Positions 8,826-20,775 are shown, counted from the stretch's first letter. The stretch: 64,000 nt of DNA from Chloroflexota bacterium (GCA_029782365.1 JAKOUW010000015.1:41510-105509); one strand, 5' to 3'. Numbers and translations are program-made. The notes: generated by a model from the sequence alone, not told the origin.

Positions 8826-8834
8826 ATTATACCA
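8826..8834 (-). promoter_or_regulatory. Extended -10 promoter of methyltransferase operon, possible leaderless start
   Basis: On the minus strand the sequence is TGGTATAAT, followed by six bases and then the ATG at 8819, so the expected transcription start coincides with the start codon. A short inverted repeat, GTTC-TAC-GAAC, lies just upstream at 8836-8846 and could bind a regulator. Confidence 0.6.
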
Positions 8835-8895
8835 GGTTCGTAGAACTTATATTCTAGTATTGGCTTAGAAGTTTTCATATCATATCAATTTACCA

Positions 8896-9603
8896 TCAAT
8901 GGTTGCACTTGACCAACTTATTGAGTAGTTCAAGAAACACTGGATCATAGACTTCTGTAACGTGATTGACGTTCCATAATCCAGAATGGCGGATCGATTC
9001 TCGGTCTGCCTGCAACCTCAACCAGGAAGGGCTGGGCGGGTCCAGTGGCTCATCCTGTGTATTGTAATTGCTCAACAAAGCGATGGCATTGCGCTCGATC
9101 ACCCCGCGCAGGCTGGCGGGGCCGGGGTTGTCATCCACGGCCAGCCACAAGAACGGCATCTGGCAGATGTACTGGCTGACGGCCTGTTCCAGCGGCTGCT
9201 CAGCCAGGCGCACCGCCGCGCCGGCGCTGGAGCCATGCCCCCATGTGCCCGCGACTGCCGGCGGCCATTTATCCCGCTTGATCAAAGCCGTGCCCACATG
9301 CAAGCGGAAGATCGAGCCGCGATGGTTGCCGCCGCCGCTCTTGCGCACACCCTGGTGCTGGCTGAGGCGCTTCCACAGCTTCGTCCGGCTGCCGCCGGCC
9401 AGGGCGTGCGTGCCCACCCGCACCACGCGCGGGCCTTGCCCGGAATGGGTGCGGATTTCTCCTGGTTCGAAGAAAAAGTAAACGCCGCGTGGCGGCCAAT
9501 CCATGCGCCCATCACAGTCTGCAAGCAAGCGCTTGCCGCCCAGCTTGCGCTCCAGCGCGGCCAGGAGATCATAAAATCGGCGCAGATCGTTTAAGCGATC
9601 CAC
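8896..9603 (-). CDS. GIY-YIG-like nuclease fold protein (putative)
   Basis: A 235-residue protein. The N-terminal half resembles a GIY-YIG nuclease core: GVYFFF (40-45) in place of GIY, VRVGT (61-65) in place of YIG, then L-W-K-R79-L-x-x-H83 on the following helix and H-R-G-S near residue 95. An Asn after a helix (AIALLSN) could be the usual late conserved residue. If active it would cut DNA using one metal ion. It starts one base after the DUF6884 stop and is the last gene of a three-gene operon with the AAA+ ATPase. The sequence between 8820 and 8895 separates it from the methyltransferase operon on the same strand. The fold call is by motif only and the catalytic Glu is not certain. Confidence 0.5.
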   Translation of the reverse strand: MDRLNDLRRFYDLLAALERKLGGKRLLADCDGRMDWPPRGVYFFFEPGEIRTHSGQGPRVVRVGTHALAGGSRTKLWKRLSQHQGVRKSGGGNHRGSIFRLHVGTALIKRDKWPPAVAGTWGHGSSAGAAVRLAEQPLEQAVSQYICQMPFLWLAVDDNPGPASLRGVIERNAIALLSNYNTQDEPLDPPSPSWLRLQADRESIRHSGLWNVNHVTEVYDPVFLELLNKLVKCNH

Positions 9604-9604
9604 A

Positions 9605-10033
9605 TCAGCCGCCCTTCAAATGCTGGTTGAGCCACTGCATTTGCTCGCCAATGCGCAGCCCTTCCATCGGGATTTCAACTTTGCACCCCAGGCGAGCCAC
9701 CTGAGCCAACAAAAATTCCCGGTAAGCCTGCCCGGCCAGGAAAATCACCGTATCGCCTGGCGACAGGCGCGGCTTGAGCGAGGCAAAAATCCGCTCAGCC
9801 CAGGCCTGGCGGGCGCTCTTCCCCATCGTCTTCAACGTTGCGTTATACGGCTCCAGCACCTGGTCGGGATGCACCAATCCGTATTTCGCTGAAAGAATGT
9901 ACCACTCATCCGTGATCTGGCTGGCATAACGGGCAGCCTTGACGAACCAATCGGAAGTGTACAGGTATCGCGCAGGGGAGGGGGCAGCGCGTTTTTCGCT
10001 GACACAGGAAACAAGAGCAAATATCCGAGACAT
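9605..10033 (-). CDS. DUF6884 family protein
   Basis: A 142-residue protein with the family signature: an N-terminal strand ending in VSCVSEKR, then LYTSDWFVKAARYA, then WYILSAKYGLVHPDQVLEPYNATL, and a C-terminal strand and helix with FLAGQAYREFL. The family has no established activity that I can state with confidence; members often sit in accessory and defence-type regions. The fold looks like a small alpha/beta protein with a nucleotide-type pocket, which is inference. It lies three bases after the ATPase stop and one base before the GIY-YIG-like gene, so the three products are made together and may act together. Confidence 0.6.
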   Translation of the reverse strand: MSRIFALVSCVSEKRAAPSPARYLYTSDWFVKAARYASQITDEWYILSAKYGLVHPDQVLEPYNATLKTMGKSARQAWAERIFASLKPRLSPGDTVIFLAGQAYREFLLAQVARLGCKVEIPMEGLRIGEQMQWLNQHLKGG

Positions 10034-10036
10034 ATT

Positions 10037-11734
10037 CTACGCTCCCCCTTTCAAAAGTGACTGAAGCAGATGGATTGCCTGCCCATCCGAATAAAATAAT
10101 CCTTCTTTCTGCGCGAACTCGGCCGCATCCTCTGTGAACCCGGCGCGGGAGATGAACCAGCCCTGCGCTGACTCAGCCTGGGCATGAGCCAACAGCCTTC
10201 CCATCTCCTTTCTACCTACCCGCTTGGTGCGCCACTTGACCTCAACGATCCATTTCATGCCACTGGCAGCGGCAGTAGAGAACACTACTTGCGCAATGGC
10301 ATCGAGCTGCACCTGTCCATCCGGCGATAGATACTCGTTCACCTGGTCAAACTTGGGTAAGGTCAACTGGCCAGGAATGCCGAAAATAGAACCCTCCACC
10401 ACCTGGTTGTCGAAGCGGCGCATCAACTCACGGATGCGGCTCTCCTGAGCAGTCCCCAACTCCTCAGAAACGCGCTGCAGTTGGGCGTCCAGCCTTGCCA
10501 TCAGGTTCACCAGGTCAAGCGGTTCCGCCGTCAGGCTGATCTCCACACCGCGGATGGTGTTGGCCACCCAGAAGCGCAGCACTGGATCACGGAAGTAATA
10601 GGCATGGTCGCGGTCGGTTACCAGATCTACTTCCCGCAGCCAGCGCAGGTAGTCGCTGGCCGTGCCACTGGTGACGCGCAGCTTGCGAGCGATCTGGCTG
10701 GCAGTCAGGCCCTCCTCGGTAGCCAGGATTTGCAAGACAGCTTTCAATGCCCCATAACCAGCGGCTTTCTGCAAAGACAGATCGTACACATAGCGGCAAA
10801 AATCGTAAATCCGGCCGTGAGGGGCGAGCGTTTCAGTCAAGAAGGCTTGTTTGGTAGTGTCGGCATCCAGCGGGCGCTGCGCCACATCCACCAGGTTCAT
10901 CAATCGCCGGCAGATGGCGGTAATATAAAACGGGTGACCATTGGTCAGGCTGTGGATCAGGGGCAGCAAGTCGGCGGGAGCCTGGTCGTTGGTCAGCTTG
11001 CGCACCAGAACCGAAGTGGATTCGCGATTGAAAGCTTCCACCGGCAGGCGGGTGAACTGAGCGAAAAGTGGGCTATCTGGATTAGAGAGTAAATCGGTCA
11101 GCACGCTGACGGCTGAACCAGCCAGAAGATACAATATACCGCTTTGCGACTGCATCTCGGCGCGCAGCAGGGCTAGTACATTCTGGCTGTTTGGGTAGTG
11201 GGTGAGGGTGCGAATTTCCTGAAATTCATCGAGGATCAGCGCCAGCGAACACTGTCGAACCCCAGCAGCTTCATGGGGAAAATGGAAAGCCTGGCGCAGC
11301 AGCGCCTGGCGGTCTGGGCGGGCTTTTTCTAACTCATGCAGCAGCGGTTCAACCAGCGGATAGAGATCAGCCCCATTATTCTGAAACAGCGCCCCCGCCA
11401 GCGACCCGGCGCTCAAGAAGGGGCCGGCATCCCCTTCGCCGCGCAGTAACAGCCAGTAACATAACTGTCCAACATACCCCACCGCGAAGTTCTCCGGTGA
11501 ACTGGCCAGCGTGGCAAAATCCATATAGACGGGCGCTACGCCTGGAGATTCATCCAAAGTGCGGCGCATGAACTCCTTGAGCAGCAGCGTTTTGCCAATG
11601 CGGCGTAGGCCAAATAGGGCCACATGCTCCATTGGGCCAACATCCAGTGCCTGGCGATAATGCGCCAACTGAGCCAGTTCATATTCCCGGTTGGTGAAAA
11701 GCGTTTGTTGGTCGAGTGGGTAAAAAGTTTGCAT
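10037..11734 (-). CDS. AAA+/STAND-like ATPase with C-terminal nuclease-like domain
   Basis: A 565-residue protein of the archaeal-ATPase / DUF234 type. Walker A is GLRRIGKT at 42-49, Walker B LALILDEF at 164-171 and a sensor strand LLAGSAVSVL near 205-215. A winged helix follows at about 335-400 (TASQIARKLRVTSGTASDYLRWL), then DPVLRFWVAN. The last 100 residues contain KWIVEVKWRTKR, then AHAQAESAQGWFISRAGF, a pattern typical of PD-(D/E)xK nuclease folds (E-x-K). It would couple ATP binding to DNA binding or cutting. It heads a three-gene operon with DUF6884 and a GIY-YIG-like protein, behind a strong promoter and a 16-bp palindrome. A defence role is inferred from this company. Confidence 0.75.
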   Translation of the reverse strand: MQTFYPLDQQTLFTNREYELAQLAHYRQALDVGPMEHVALFGLRRIGKTLLLKEFMRRTLDESPGVAPVYMDFATLASSPENFAVGYVGQLCYWLLLRGEGDAGPFLSAGSLAGALFQNNGADLYPLVEPLLHELEKARPDRQALLRQAFHFPHEAAGVRQCSLALILDEFQEIRTLTHYPNSQNVLALLRAEMQSQSGILYLLAGSAVSVLTDLLSNPDSPLFAQFTRLPVEAFNRESTSVLVRKLTNDQAPADLLPLIHSLTNGHPFYITAICRRLMNLVDVAQRPLDADTTKQAFLTETLAPHGRIYDFCRYVYDLSLQKAAGYGALKAVLQILATEEGLTASQIARKLRVTSGTASDYLRWLREVDLVTDRDHAYYFRDPVLRFWVANTIRGVEISLTAEPLDLVNLMARLDAQLQRVSEELGTAQESRIRELMRRFDNQVVEGSIFGIPGQLTLPKFDQVNEYLSPDGQVQLDAIAQVVFSTAAASGMKWIVEVKWRTKRVGRKEMGRLLAHAQAESAQGWFISRAGFTEDAAEFAQKEGLFYSDGQAIHLLQSLLKGGA

Positions 11735-11749
11735 AGGTCGAATACCCTT

Positions 11750-11765
11750 TAGGTTAATTAACCTA
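11750..11765. promoter_or_regulatory. Palindromic operator upstream of the ATPase operon
   Basis: TAGGTTAATTAACCTA is a perfect 16-bp palindrome. It lies about 9 to 24 bases downstream of the predicted transcription start and 16 bases before the ATG, a good place for a dimeric repressor. The winged helix inside the ATPase itself, or an unlinked regulator, could bind it. Confidence 0.55.
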
Positions 11766-11780
11766 GACTGTGTTTATGGT

Positions 11781-11809
11781 ATTATCGGCTTTTCCCCTTT
11801 TCTTGTCAA
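11781..11809 (-). promoter_or_regulatory. Sigma70-type promoter of the ATPase-DUF6884-GIY-YIG operon
   Basis: On the minus strand there is a perfect -35 TTGACA (11804-11809), a 17-base spacer and a -10 GATAAT (11781-11786). Transcription would begin near 11774, giving a leader of about 40 bases. Confidence 0.8.
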
Positions 11810-12188
11810 GCCAAATTGGCCCATAAAATGCCCCCCAACAGGTTGTAGGTCATTCTTTTTTACCGTTTATTGGTACGGTTTAGCCGCTATGAGATAGCAT
11901 TTCCTGAAAAACTTCACTGACAACGCCTATTGTGAGCAGGGGGATTGTGGGACAGGGAGTATGCCATCTGTTTGGAAGTCGCCTTCAAACAAGGGCAAAT
12001 CAAGTTTTGCTCAGGGCAGCTGTACTGACAGATGATCATCAAAAACACTTCTCGGCAGAGGTTGTGTGTGTTGCAGCTTTTGGTTGTGAAAAACGACAAG
12101 TCGTTCCTTCCAGGTAACGCTCCACCCAGGGCGCGCTTCAAAGTAGGCGCGGGCAATGTCCTCGCTTTGTTGTGATTGGGTATCTTTC
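11810..12188. other. Intergenic stretch without a convincing gene
   Basis: The region between the ATPase promoter and the end of the HEPN/nuclease-like gene holds only weak open frames, the best being a 64 to 72 codon frame on the minus strand overlapping the previous stop, with no family match I know and no clear ribosome binding site. It may be a decayed gene or a long 3' region of the AbiE operon. Confidence 0.5.
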
Positions 12189-13094
12189 TTATTGGAAGGC
12201 ATCATCGTTTGCCGGATAATCGAGCGCATCTGTCCAGGTTTCTAGAAATTTCTTCATGGTTTTTATTGCGCTACGCGCCTGTTGCTCAGAAAGAGCGCCT
12301 CTGGTGTGAAGTTTATTCAACATCTGGTAAGTATCCAGAATATGAGTAATATTCGCAACGATTGTATCGGCTCTTGCTTTGTCGCGAATGTGGGTGTATG
12401 CTGCATAGGTCATGCGCTCCCTGCGAGTTATCTGATCTGGATCCGCTCCCTTTTTAGCACACCAATAAGGGGAATTCCGAACAGCATCGTCGGGAGCAAG
12501 TCTAGCAAAAAAATGGTCGAATACTTGACGCATTAGAGCAATCGCCGCTCGCGCTGGATCAGCTGTCGTGCCATGATAAGCTTGGCCAATCTCACGGTAA
12601 GTACCTGCAAGAGACGGGTCAATTGCAGCAAGTTTTCTCTCAACATCCGTTTCAGTTGGAACAAAGAAAGGCGGCGGTTCGTACGACTGTATCTCTAGGT
12701 TGCCTGGAAATATGACAGAGGCAACGCTTCCAGAAGTACTCATAAAAGTATCGCTTGATGACGATATGCTATAAAGTCCGCGAGTCAGTGAAGCCGCATG
12801 AATTGTACTTTGCTCAAGTTCCTGATCGAGTGATTTCACAAATTGAATGCCACTGGCAACAATAGGCTGAAGTTGTGGACTATCCTGTGCAAGTTGAGCA
12901 AGTTGGATGTAAAAAGGAGCCGCAACACGAATCACTTCGCGGGTATGACCAGCATACTGCGCGGCCTGATTGGCTAAGTCTTGAGCTTCTGCTGCCTTCT
13001 TTTCGACCGAGTCAAAAGCCATACGCACTTTTTCTGGGTCAATCGTTTCACCAGGTTCTAGGTCATTCGGTTCTTTTGGGTTGGGTTCCATCAT
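12189..13094 (-). CDS. HEPN-like or pPIWI-associating-nuclease-like protein, third gene of AbiE operon
   Basis: A 301-residue protein. Residues 20-60 are an Ala/Glu-rich helix (coiled-coil-like), 90-130 are low in motifs, and 150-300 are all-helical. The stretch from DPSLAGTYREIGQAYHGTTADPARAAIALMRQVFDHFF through RRERMTYAAY to DTYQMLNKLHTRGALSEQQ resembles the helical domain of proteins named predicted pPIWI-associating nucleases and other HEPN-like RNases. No clean R-x4-6-H active-site motif is seen, so RNase activity is unproven. Its first 32 bases overlap the end of the AbiEii-like toxin gene, which makes it part of that operon. An ATG at 13091 is an equally good start. Confidence 0.45.
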   Translation of the reverse strand: MMEPNPKEPNDLEPGETIDPEKVRMAFDSVEKKAAEAQDLANQAAQYAGHTREVIRVAAPFYIQLAQLAQDSPQLQPIVASGIQFVKSLDQELEQSTIHAASLTRGLYSISSSSDTFMSTSGSVASVIFPGNLEIQSYEPPPFFVPTETDVERKLAAIDPSLAGTYREIGQAYHGTTADPARAAIALMRQVFDHFFARLAPDDAVRNSPYWCAKKGADPDQITRRERMTYAAYTHIRDKARADTIVANITHILDTYQMLNKLHTRGALSEQQARSAIKTMKKFLETWTDALDYPANDDAFQ

Positions 13095-13926
13095 CGTTAC
13101 CTAAAATTTGCAATTTGGTGAGTAGCGCATGCACGAGTTCAAAAGCGTCTCTCTGGAGTAGTTCTCGTTCTTCAGGGTTCGACAAATCTTCAAAGTCAGC
13201 CACGTGCTTTGGGCCAACATGTTCAGGCGAGGCGAACTTCTCGGCGATCTTGGCTAAAGCTTCCTGCACCAGGCGGTTTTCCAGGTGTGGTTGGAATTCA
13301 TTTACCAGATTGTCGATCCCGCCCGGGTAATACCGGATACAGTAGTAAATGTCCCAGGCGTCTTTTTCCATCAGACGCCCGGCCAGCGCCATGGCCTTCA
13401 TCACCAGGAAAGGTACGATCGAGGCTACTCGCACCGTGGTCGTATCTTTGCCCCCGCCAGGCAGCGTGCCGCTCAGGGTTACTTCGGTGGCCAGGCTGAC
13501 GGCCAGGTCACAGCCACGCGCTTTGCGCGGGCGCATATCCTGCACTTTCTGGGTGCGGTGGCCGCGAGTCGTACCGGAATATTCGCCGGCCAGGAAGTCA
13601 ACTTCAACGTCGAATGTCCGCTCGCCCAGTTGCACCGTGCGAAAGAAAATGAACGGCTGTTCGCTTGGCTGGTAGCCGCGCACCAGCAGAAGCTGTAAGA
13701 TGGTTTTGTAACCAACTTCCTTGAGCTTGCGATGATCCAGCGCAATATCCACATCAATACTGCCGACATGCTGGTGCGGCGACTGGCTGATCAGCAGCTC
13801 GGGCACCCAACCGCCCACCACCACCACCGAATCTTGATATTCGCCTAACAGTCGAGAAAGCTCCAGCAACACGCTGCGCGCCGCTTCCACGGCCTCCACT
13901 GAATAATCGCTCCTTCTTGCTACCAT
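13063..13926 (-). CDS. AbiEii-like nucleotidyltransferase, toxin of type IV toxin-antitoxin pair
   Basis: A 287-residue nucleotidyltransferase-fold protein. The hallmark GG-W (38-40, VVVGGWVPELL) is followed by the metal-binding D58-x-D60 (GSIDVDIAL) and a third acidic strand FDVEVDF near 115-121. AbiEii toxins of this fold block growth, and related MenT enzymes add nucleotides to tRNA acceptor ends; which substrate is used here is unknown. It overlaps the antitoxin gene by seven bases (ATGGTAG), so translation is probably coupled. The downstream gene overlaps its 3' end. Such pairs give abortive-infection protection against phages. Confidence 0.75.
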   Translation of the reverse strand: MVARRSDYSVEAVEAARSVLLELSRLLGEYQDSVVVVGGWVPELLISQSPHQHVGSIDVDIALDHRKLKEVGYKTILQLLLVRGYQPSEQPFIFFRTVQLGERTFDVEVDFLAGEYSGTTRGHRTQKVQDMRPRKARGCDLAVSLATEVTLSGTLPGGGKDTTTVRVASIVPFLVMKAMALAGRLMEKDAWDIYYCIRYYPGGIDNLVNEFQPHLENRLVQEALAKIAEKFASPEHVGPKHVADFEDLSNPEERELLQRDAFELVHALLTKLQILGNDDGTQPKRTE

Positions 13927-14963
13927 GTTGCCTCCAGTTTTCGGCGAATTGCCTCGGCCGCCTCTTCGCCGCGGGCGCGCGAACTGATCACATCCAGGTA
14001 AACCTGCACCGGCGAGGCAATCACGGTGCCCTCAATTGGAGATGCGGCATAAAACACGCCTTCATCGTAAGGTGTTAATAGGAGAATATTGGGGCCGCTG
14101 TCCACGGGTTTTAATTGTGCAGCAGCAGCTACCGCATCAAGATTGCCTTCGACATAGGCCACAGCCCGGTTGTAGCGCACCATCGGCGCGATGCGGATGG
14201 CGCCTGAAAAGCTGGTCAGTGCATACCTTACCCCCAACTGCTCGCAGGCCTCGGCCAGGTTGGCCTCAGCATTCCCCACTCCCGCAAGACAATAATATTC
14301 GTGGATCTGGTTGCGGCGGTAGTTATAGGCTTTGACCCAATCATCCAACAGGTCCCCCGGTTTGCTCAGAAGCATGCCGGCATCGCTCAGCGCCAGCCAT
14401 TCACGGTCGGCCAGCAGCTTCTTGACGTTTGCTACCTGGCCCAGGCTGACATCCACGGCTTGGGCTAACTCGGCAATCTTCCAGGCGCGTCGCGGTTCTG
14501 TAAGCATGGCGCGCAGAATACGCTCGGCTTTCGGAGAGTACAGCGAACGCAAGTCCCGCTTTTGCACTTTGGGATTGGGGGCGCCGGTTTGGCGAATGTA
14601 AATCGTCTCGAAAGACAGCAGGCAATTCCCGGCCAGGTCCAGGTAGCCCATCCCGGCGTCTTCGCAGATTTTCCCCGCATCCGGCGAAATATAGGGGGCG
14701 ATGAAGATGCCATAGGCATCTGATTTTCCTGCCAGGCGGTCTTTCAGCTCATAAACCGCCAGGCGCGCCAGGCGGGGTTGGCCGTTGTTTTTGACCTGCG
14801 CCATCAGCAAGCGTGGTTGTTCCCGGATGCGCACCCAGGCCTGGATATCGCCCCCGTTATTCGCCTGGGGGCTTTCGATCCGGTCAATTTGCAGGAAAGG
14901 GATTTTCTCCAGGCATTCCTGCAGGGCAGTGATCGCGGTTTGCTCTATCGGCTCTATTTTCAT
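13920..14963 (-). CDS. AbiEi-family antitoxin with winged helix
   Basis: A 347-residue protein. Residues 1-125 have a nuclease-like fold pattern (GGDIQAWVRI; LLMAQVKNN with Q-x-K in place of E-x-K; FIAPYISPDAGKICEDAGMGYLDLAGNC), which is usual for this antitoxin subgroup and may be only structural. Residues 140-195 form a winged helix (SPKAERILRAML; WKIAELAQAVDVSLGQVANVKKLL). The C-terminal part resembles the antitoxin domain. AbiEi proteins neutralise the AbiEii toxin without direct binding and repress their own promoter through inverted repeats. An extended -10 promoter and an 18-base inverted repeat directly upstream fit that. It is the first gene of the operon. Confidence 0.75.
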   Translation of the reverse strand: MKIEPIEQTAITALQECLEKIPFLQIDRIESPQANNGGDIQAWVRIREQPRLLMAQVKNNGQPRLARLAVYELKDRLAGKSDAYGIFIAPYISPDAGKICEDAGMGYLDLAGNCLLSFETIYIRQTGAPNPKVQKRDLRSLYSPKAERILRAMLTEPRRAWKIAELAQAVDVSLGQVANVKKLLADREWLALSDAGMLLSKPGDLLDDWVKAYNYRRNQIHEYYCLAGVGNAEANLAEACEQLGVRYALTSFSGAIRIAPMVRYNRAVAYVEGNLDAVAAAAQLKPVDSGPNILLLTPYDEGVFYAASPIEGTVIASPVQVYLDVISSRARGEEAAEAIRRKLEATW

Positions 14964-14975
14964 CCAGAATAACCT

Positions 14976-14993
14976 TTTCAGCGTTTGCTGAAA
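14976..14993. promoter_or_regulatory. Inverted repeat, likely AbiEi operator
   Basis: TTTCAGC-GTTT-GCTGAAA is a perfect 7-bp inverted repeat around a 4-base centre. It lies between the -10 element and the ATG, at about +4 to +21 or just after the start point. AbiEi antitoxins are known to repress their own operons through such repeats. Confidence 0.6.
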
Positions 14994-14996
14994 GTT

Positions 14997-15025
14997 ATTA
15001 TATCAGTGAGACGACAGCCTGGCAA
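14997..15025 (-). promoter_or_regulatory. Promoter of the AbiE operon
   Basis: The minus strand reads TTGCCA (15020-15025), 17 bases, then TATAAT (14997-15002), with TGA just before the -10 making it an extended -10. It lies between the rRNA operon terminator and the antitoxin gene. Confidence 0.7.
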
Positions 15026-15037
15026 GCACCGACCAGT

Positions 15038-15076
15038 TAAAAGACAAAACTCCCTTTCCTTGCGGATTGGGAGTTT
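15038..15076 (-). terminator. Intrinsic terminator of the rRNA operon
   Basis: On the minus strand AAACTCCC (15069-15076) pairs with GGGAGTTT (15047-15054) across a 14-base loop, followed by TGTCTTTT. It begins ten bases past the 5S rRNA. Confidence 0.8.
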
Positions 15077-15086
15077 CTGAAAAGTC

Positions 15087-15205
15087 TCTTGGCAATGACC
15101 TACTCTCCCAGGGGGTCGCCCCCCAAGTACCATCAGCGCTAGCAGGCTTAACTTCCGGGTTCGGAATGTTACCGGGTGTACCCCTGCTGCTCCAATCACC
15201 AAGAG
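15087..15205 (-). rRNA. rrf: 5S ribosomal RNA
   Basis: About 118 nt. The ends CTCTTGG and CCAAGAG are complementary and form helix I. The internal sequence contains the usual conserved blocks, for example CCGAACCCGGAAGT on the minus strand and the loop B CATTCCGAAC-like segment. It is the last gene of the rRNA operon, 90 bases after the 23S gene. Ends are accurate to a few bases. Confidence 0.9.
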
Positions 15206-15229
15206 ACTTATTTCACAATGTTAAAAACC

Positions 15230-15296
15230 AAATAGTGATGATCTTTTCGAATCTGCGCAATTATTGTGACAAGTTCCGAGTTCCCCGTAACACATG

Positions 15297-15304
<8 letters not shown>
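15230..15304 (-). other. 3' half of the 23S rRNA processing stem
   Basis: The segment at 15285-15303 is complementary to 18238-18256 over 18 of 19 bases, and weaker complementarity continues outward on both sides (for example TTGCGCA and ATCACTATT in both arms). Such stems enclose the 23S precursor and are cut by RNase III. Confidence 0.6.
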
Positions 15305-18237
<2,933 letters not shown>

Positions 18238-18246
<9 letters not shown>

Positions 18247-18330
18247 TGTGATACGGAGAAGTCGAAACTTCTCACGTTACTTGCGCATTAAGATTCTATT
18301 ATCATTTCATCACTATTCAGTTGGTAAAGT
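18238..18330 (-). other. 5' half of the 23S rRNA processing stem
   Basis: GCTTACTCATGTGATACGG at 18238-18256 pairs with 15285-15303. The pairing extends irregularly toward 18330, where ATCACTATTCAG resembles the outer part of the other arm. Confidence 0.6.
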
Positions 18331-18451
18331 GCGTCCGGCTTACCGCCGGTGAGCTTTCGCTCATTCAGCGTTATCCGCTGACAGGCGCTTCCAAACTGGT
18401 TGGGAGCACTCATCACCGGATAACTATTCTGCTTTCAAGGTATTTCGACAA

Positions 18452-18478
18452 TTCGGCCCGGCTCATCGCCGGGCCGAA
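18452..18478 (-). other. Perfect hairpin in the 16S-23S spacer
   Basis: TTCGGCCCGGC / GCCGGGCCGAA form an 11-bp perfect stem with a 5-base loop between tRNA-Ala and 23S. There is no T-run, so it is a processing or folding element and not a terminator. Confidence 0.6.
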
Positions 18479-18559
18479 GCTCGCTTGATGAACCTTTCTC
18501 TCTTACAATTGTCAGTCAACCAACGCTTGTTTCAAAATCACTTACCTTACAATATTCCC

Positions 18560-18635
18560 TGGTGGAGATGACGGGACTCGAACCCGTGGCATCCGCCTTG
18601 CAAAGGCGGCGCTCTCCCAACTGAGCTACATCCCC
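18560..18635 (-). tRNA. tRNA-Ala (anticodon TGC)
   Basis: 76 nt including an encoded CCA. The acceptor stem GGGGATG / CATCTCC contains the G3-U70 pair that marks alanine tRNAs. The anticodon arm is CCGCC-TTTGCAA-GGCGG and the T arm has GGTTCGAGTC. Confidence 0.97.
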
Positions 18636-18655
18636 TGGCATAACATTCAGGGTTG

Positions 18656-18729
<74 letters not shown>

Positions 18730-18742
18730 TTTTCAGGGGGCG

Positions 18743-18771
18743 CCTCAACAACTGAATAGCGACAGGAAATC
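18743..18771 (-). other. 3' arm of the 16S rRNA processing stem
   Basis: These 29 bases are complementary, with a few G-U pairs, to 20446-20474 upstream of the 16S gene. Both arms share the core CTGAATAGCGA. The pair would form a long duplex around the 16S precursor for RNase III. Confidence 0.75.
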
Positions 18772-18869
18772 TGCTCTGTCTATCGAGAGACCCACTTCCG
18801 CTCGTGGGATTTCTAACAAAACTCTGGAGTAGAGCGGCGGCGCCGTAGCGCTGCGCTCAAAGCTCCTAG

Positions 18870-20378
<1,509 letters not shown>

Positions 20379-20445
20379 AATTCTACACATCTTTCGATGT
20401 GGTTGCGTCAAGCGATCCATTAAAACTCTCAATATGACTGTGCAT

Positions 20446-20474
20446 GACTTCCTATCGCTATTCAGTTGTTAAGG
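20446..20474 (-). other. 5' arm of the 16S rRNA processing stem
   Basis: It pairs with 18743-18771 over 29 bases with G-U wobbles. Confidence 0.75.
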
Positions 20475-20678
20475 TCCGTTCACTGAGCGGGCTGGATTTT
20501 ATCACTCGCCCTTAAGCCTGTCAAGGCTTTCGAGAGACTATTTTGCCGATGTCTTCTGACATCGGCACTGTTGTGAGAAGCTGGTTATGCCTCCGACGCA
20601 AGGGCGTCTCTCTTGTTCAGTTTTCAGCGATCTGCCCGTCTGTCGGGCTAGATCTTCTTTGTTTCAAAATGCTTAGCG

Positions 20679-20706
20679 ATTATACACCTCACACTCTATG
20701 TGTCAA
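20679..20706 (-). promoter_or_regulatory. rRNA operon promoter
   Basis: The minus strand has TTGACA (20701-20706), 16 bases and TATAAT (20679-20684), both hexamers perfect. The sequence upstream of the -35, 20707-20740, is A/T-rich like an UP element. Transcription would begin near 20672. Confidence 0.9.
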
Positions 20707-20775
20707 GGGTTAAATTGAGCAATTTTCAAAATTCGTCAGACAACTTGGCCTGGTTTTGTCCGCAGGTTGCCTTCC

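Larger units (their letters stand above)
20379..20775 (-). promoter_or_regulatory. rRNA operon leader region
   Basis: There is no protein gene here. The leader transcript of about 290 nt contains the 5' arm of the 16S processing stem (20446-20474), a perfect 10-bp hairpin TGCCGATGTC / GACATCGGCA (20544-20567), a second hairpin near 20629-20654, and at its far end the operon promoter. I did not find a clear boxA antitermination signal. Confidence 0.7.

Noticed and set aside
12011..12229. A 64 to 72 codon frame on the minus strand after the HEPN-like gene
   Set aside because: No ribosome binding site, no family resemblance and overlap with the previous stop; left as unexplained sequence.
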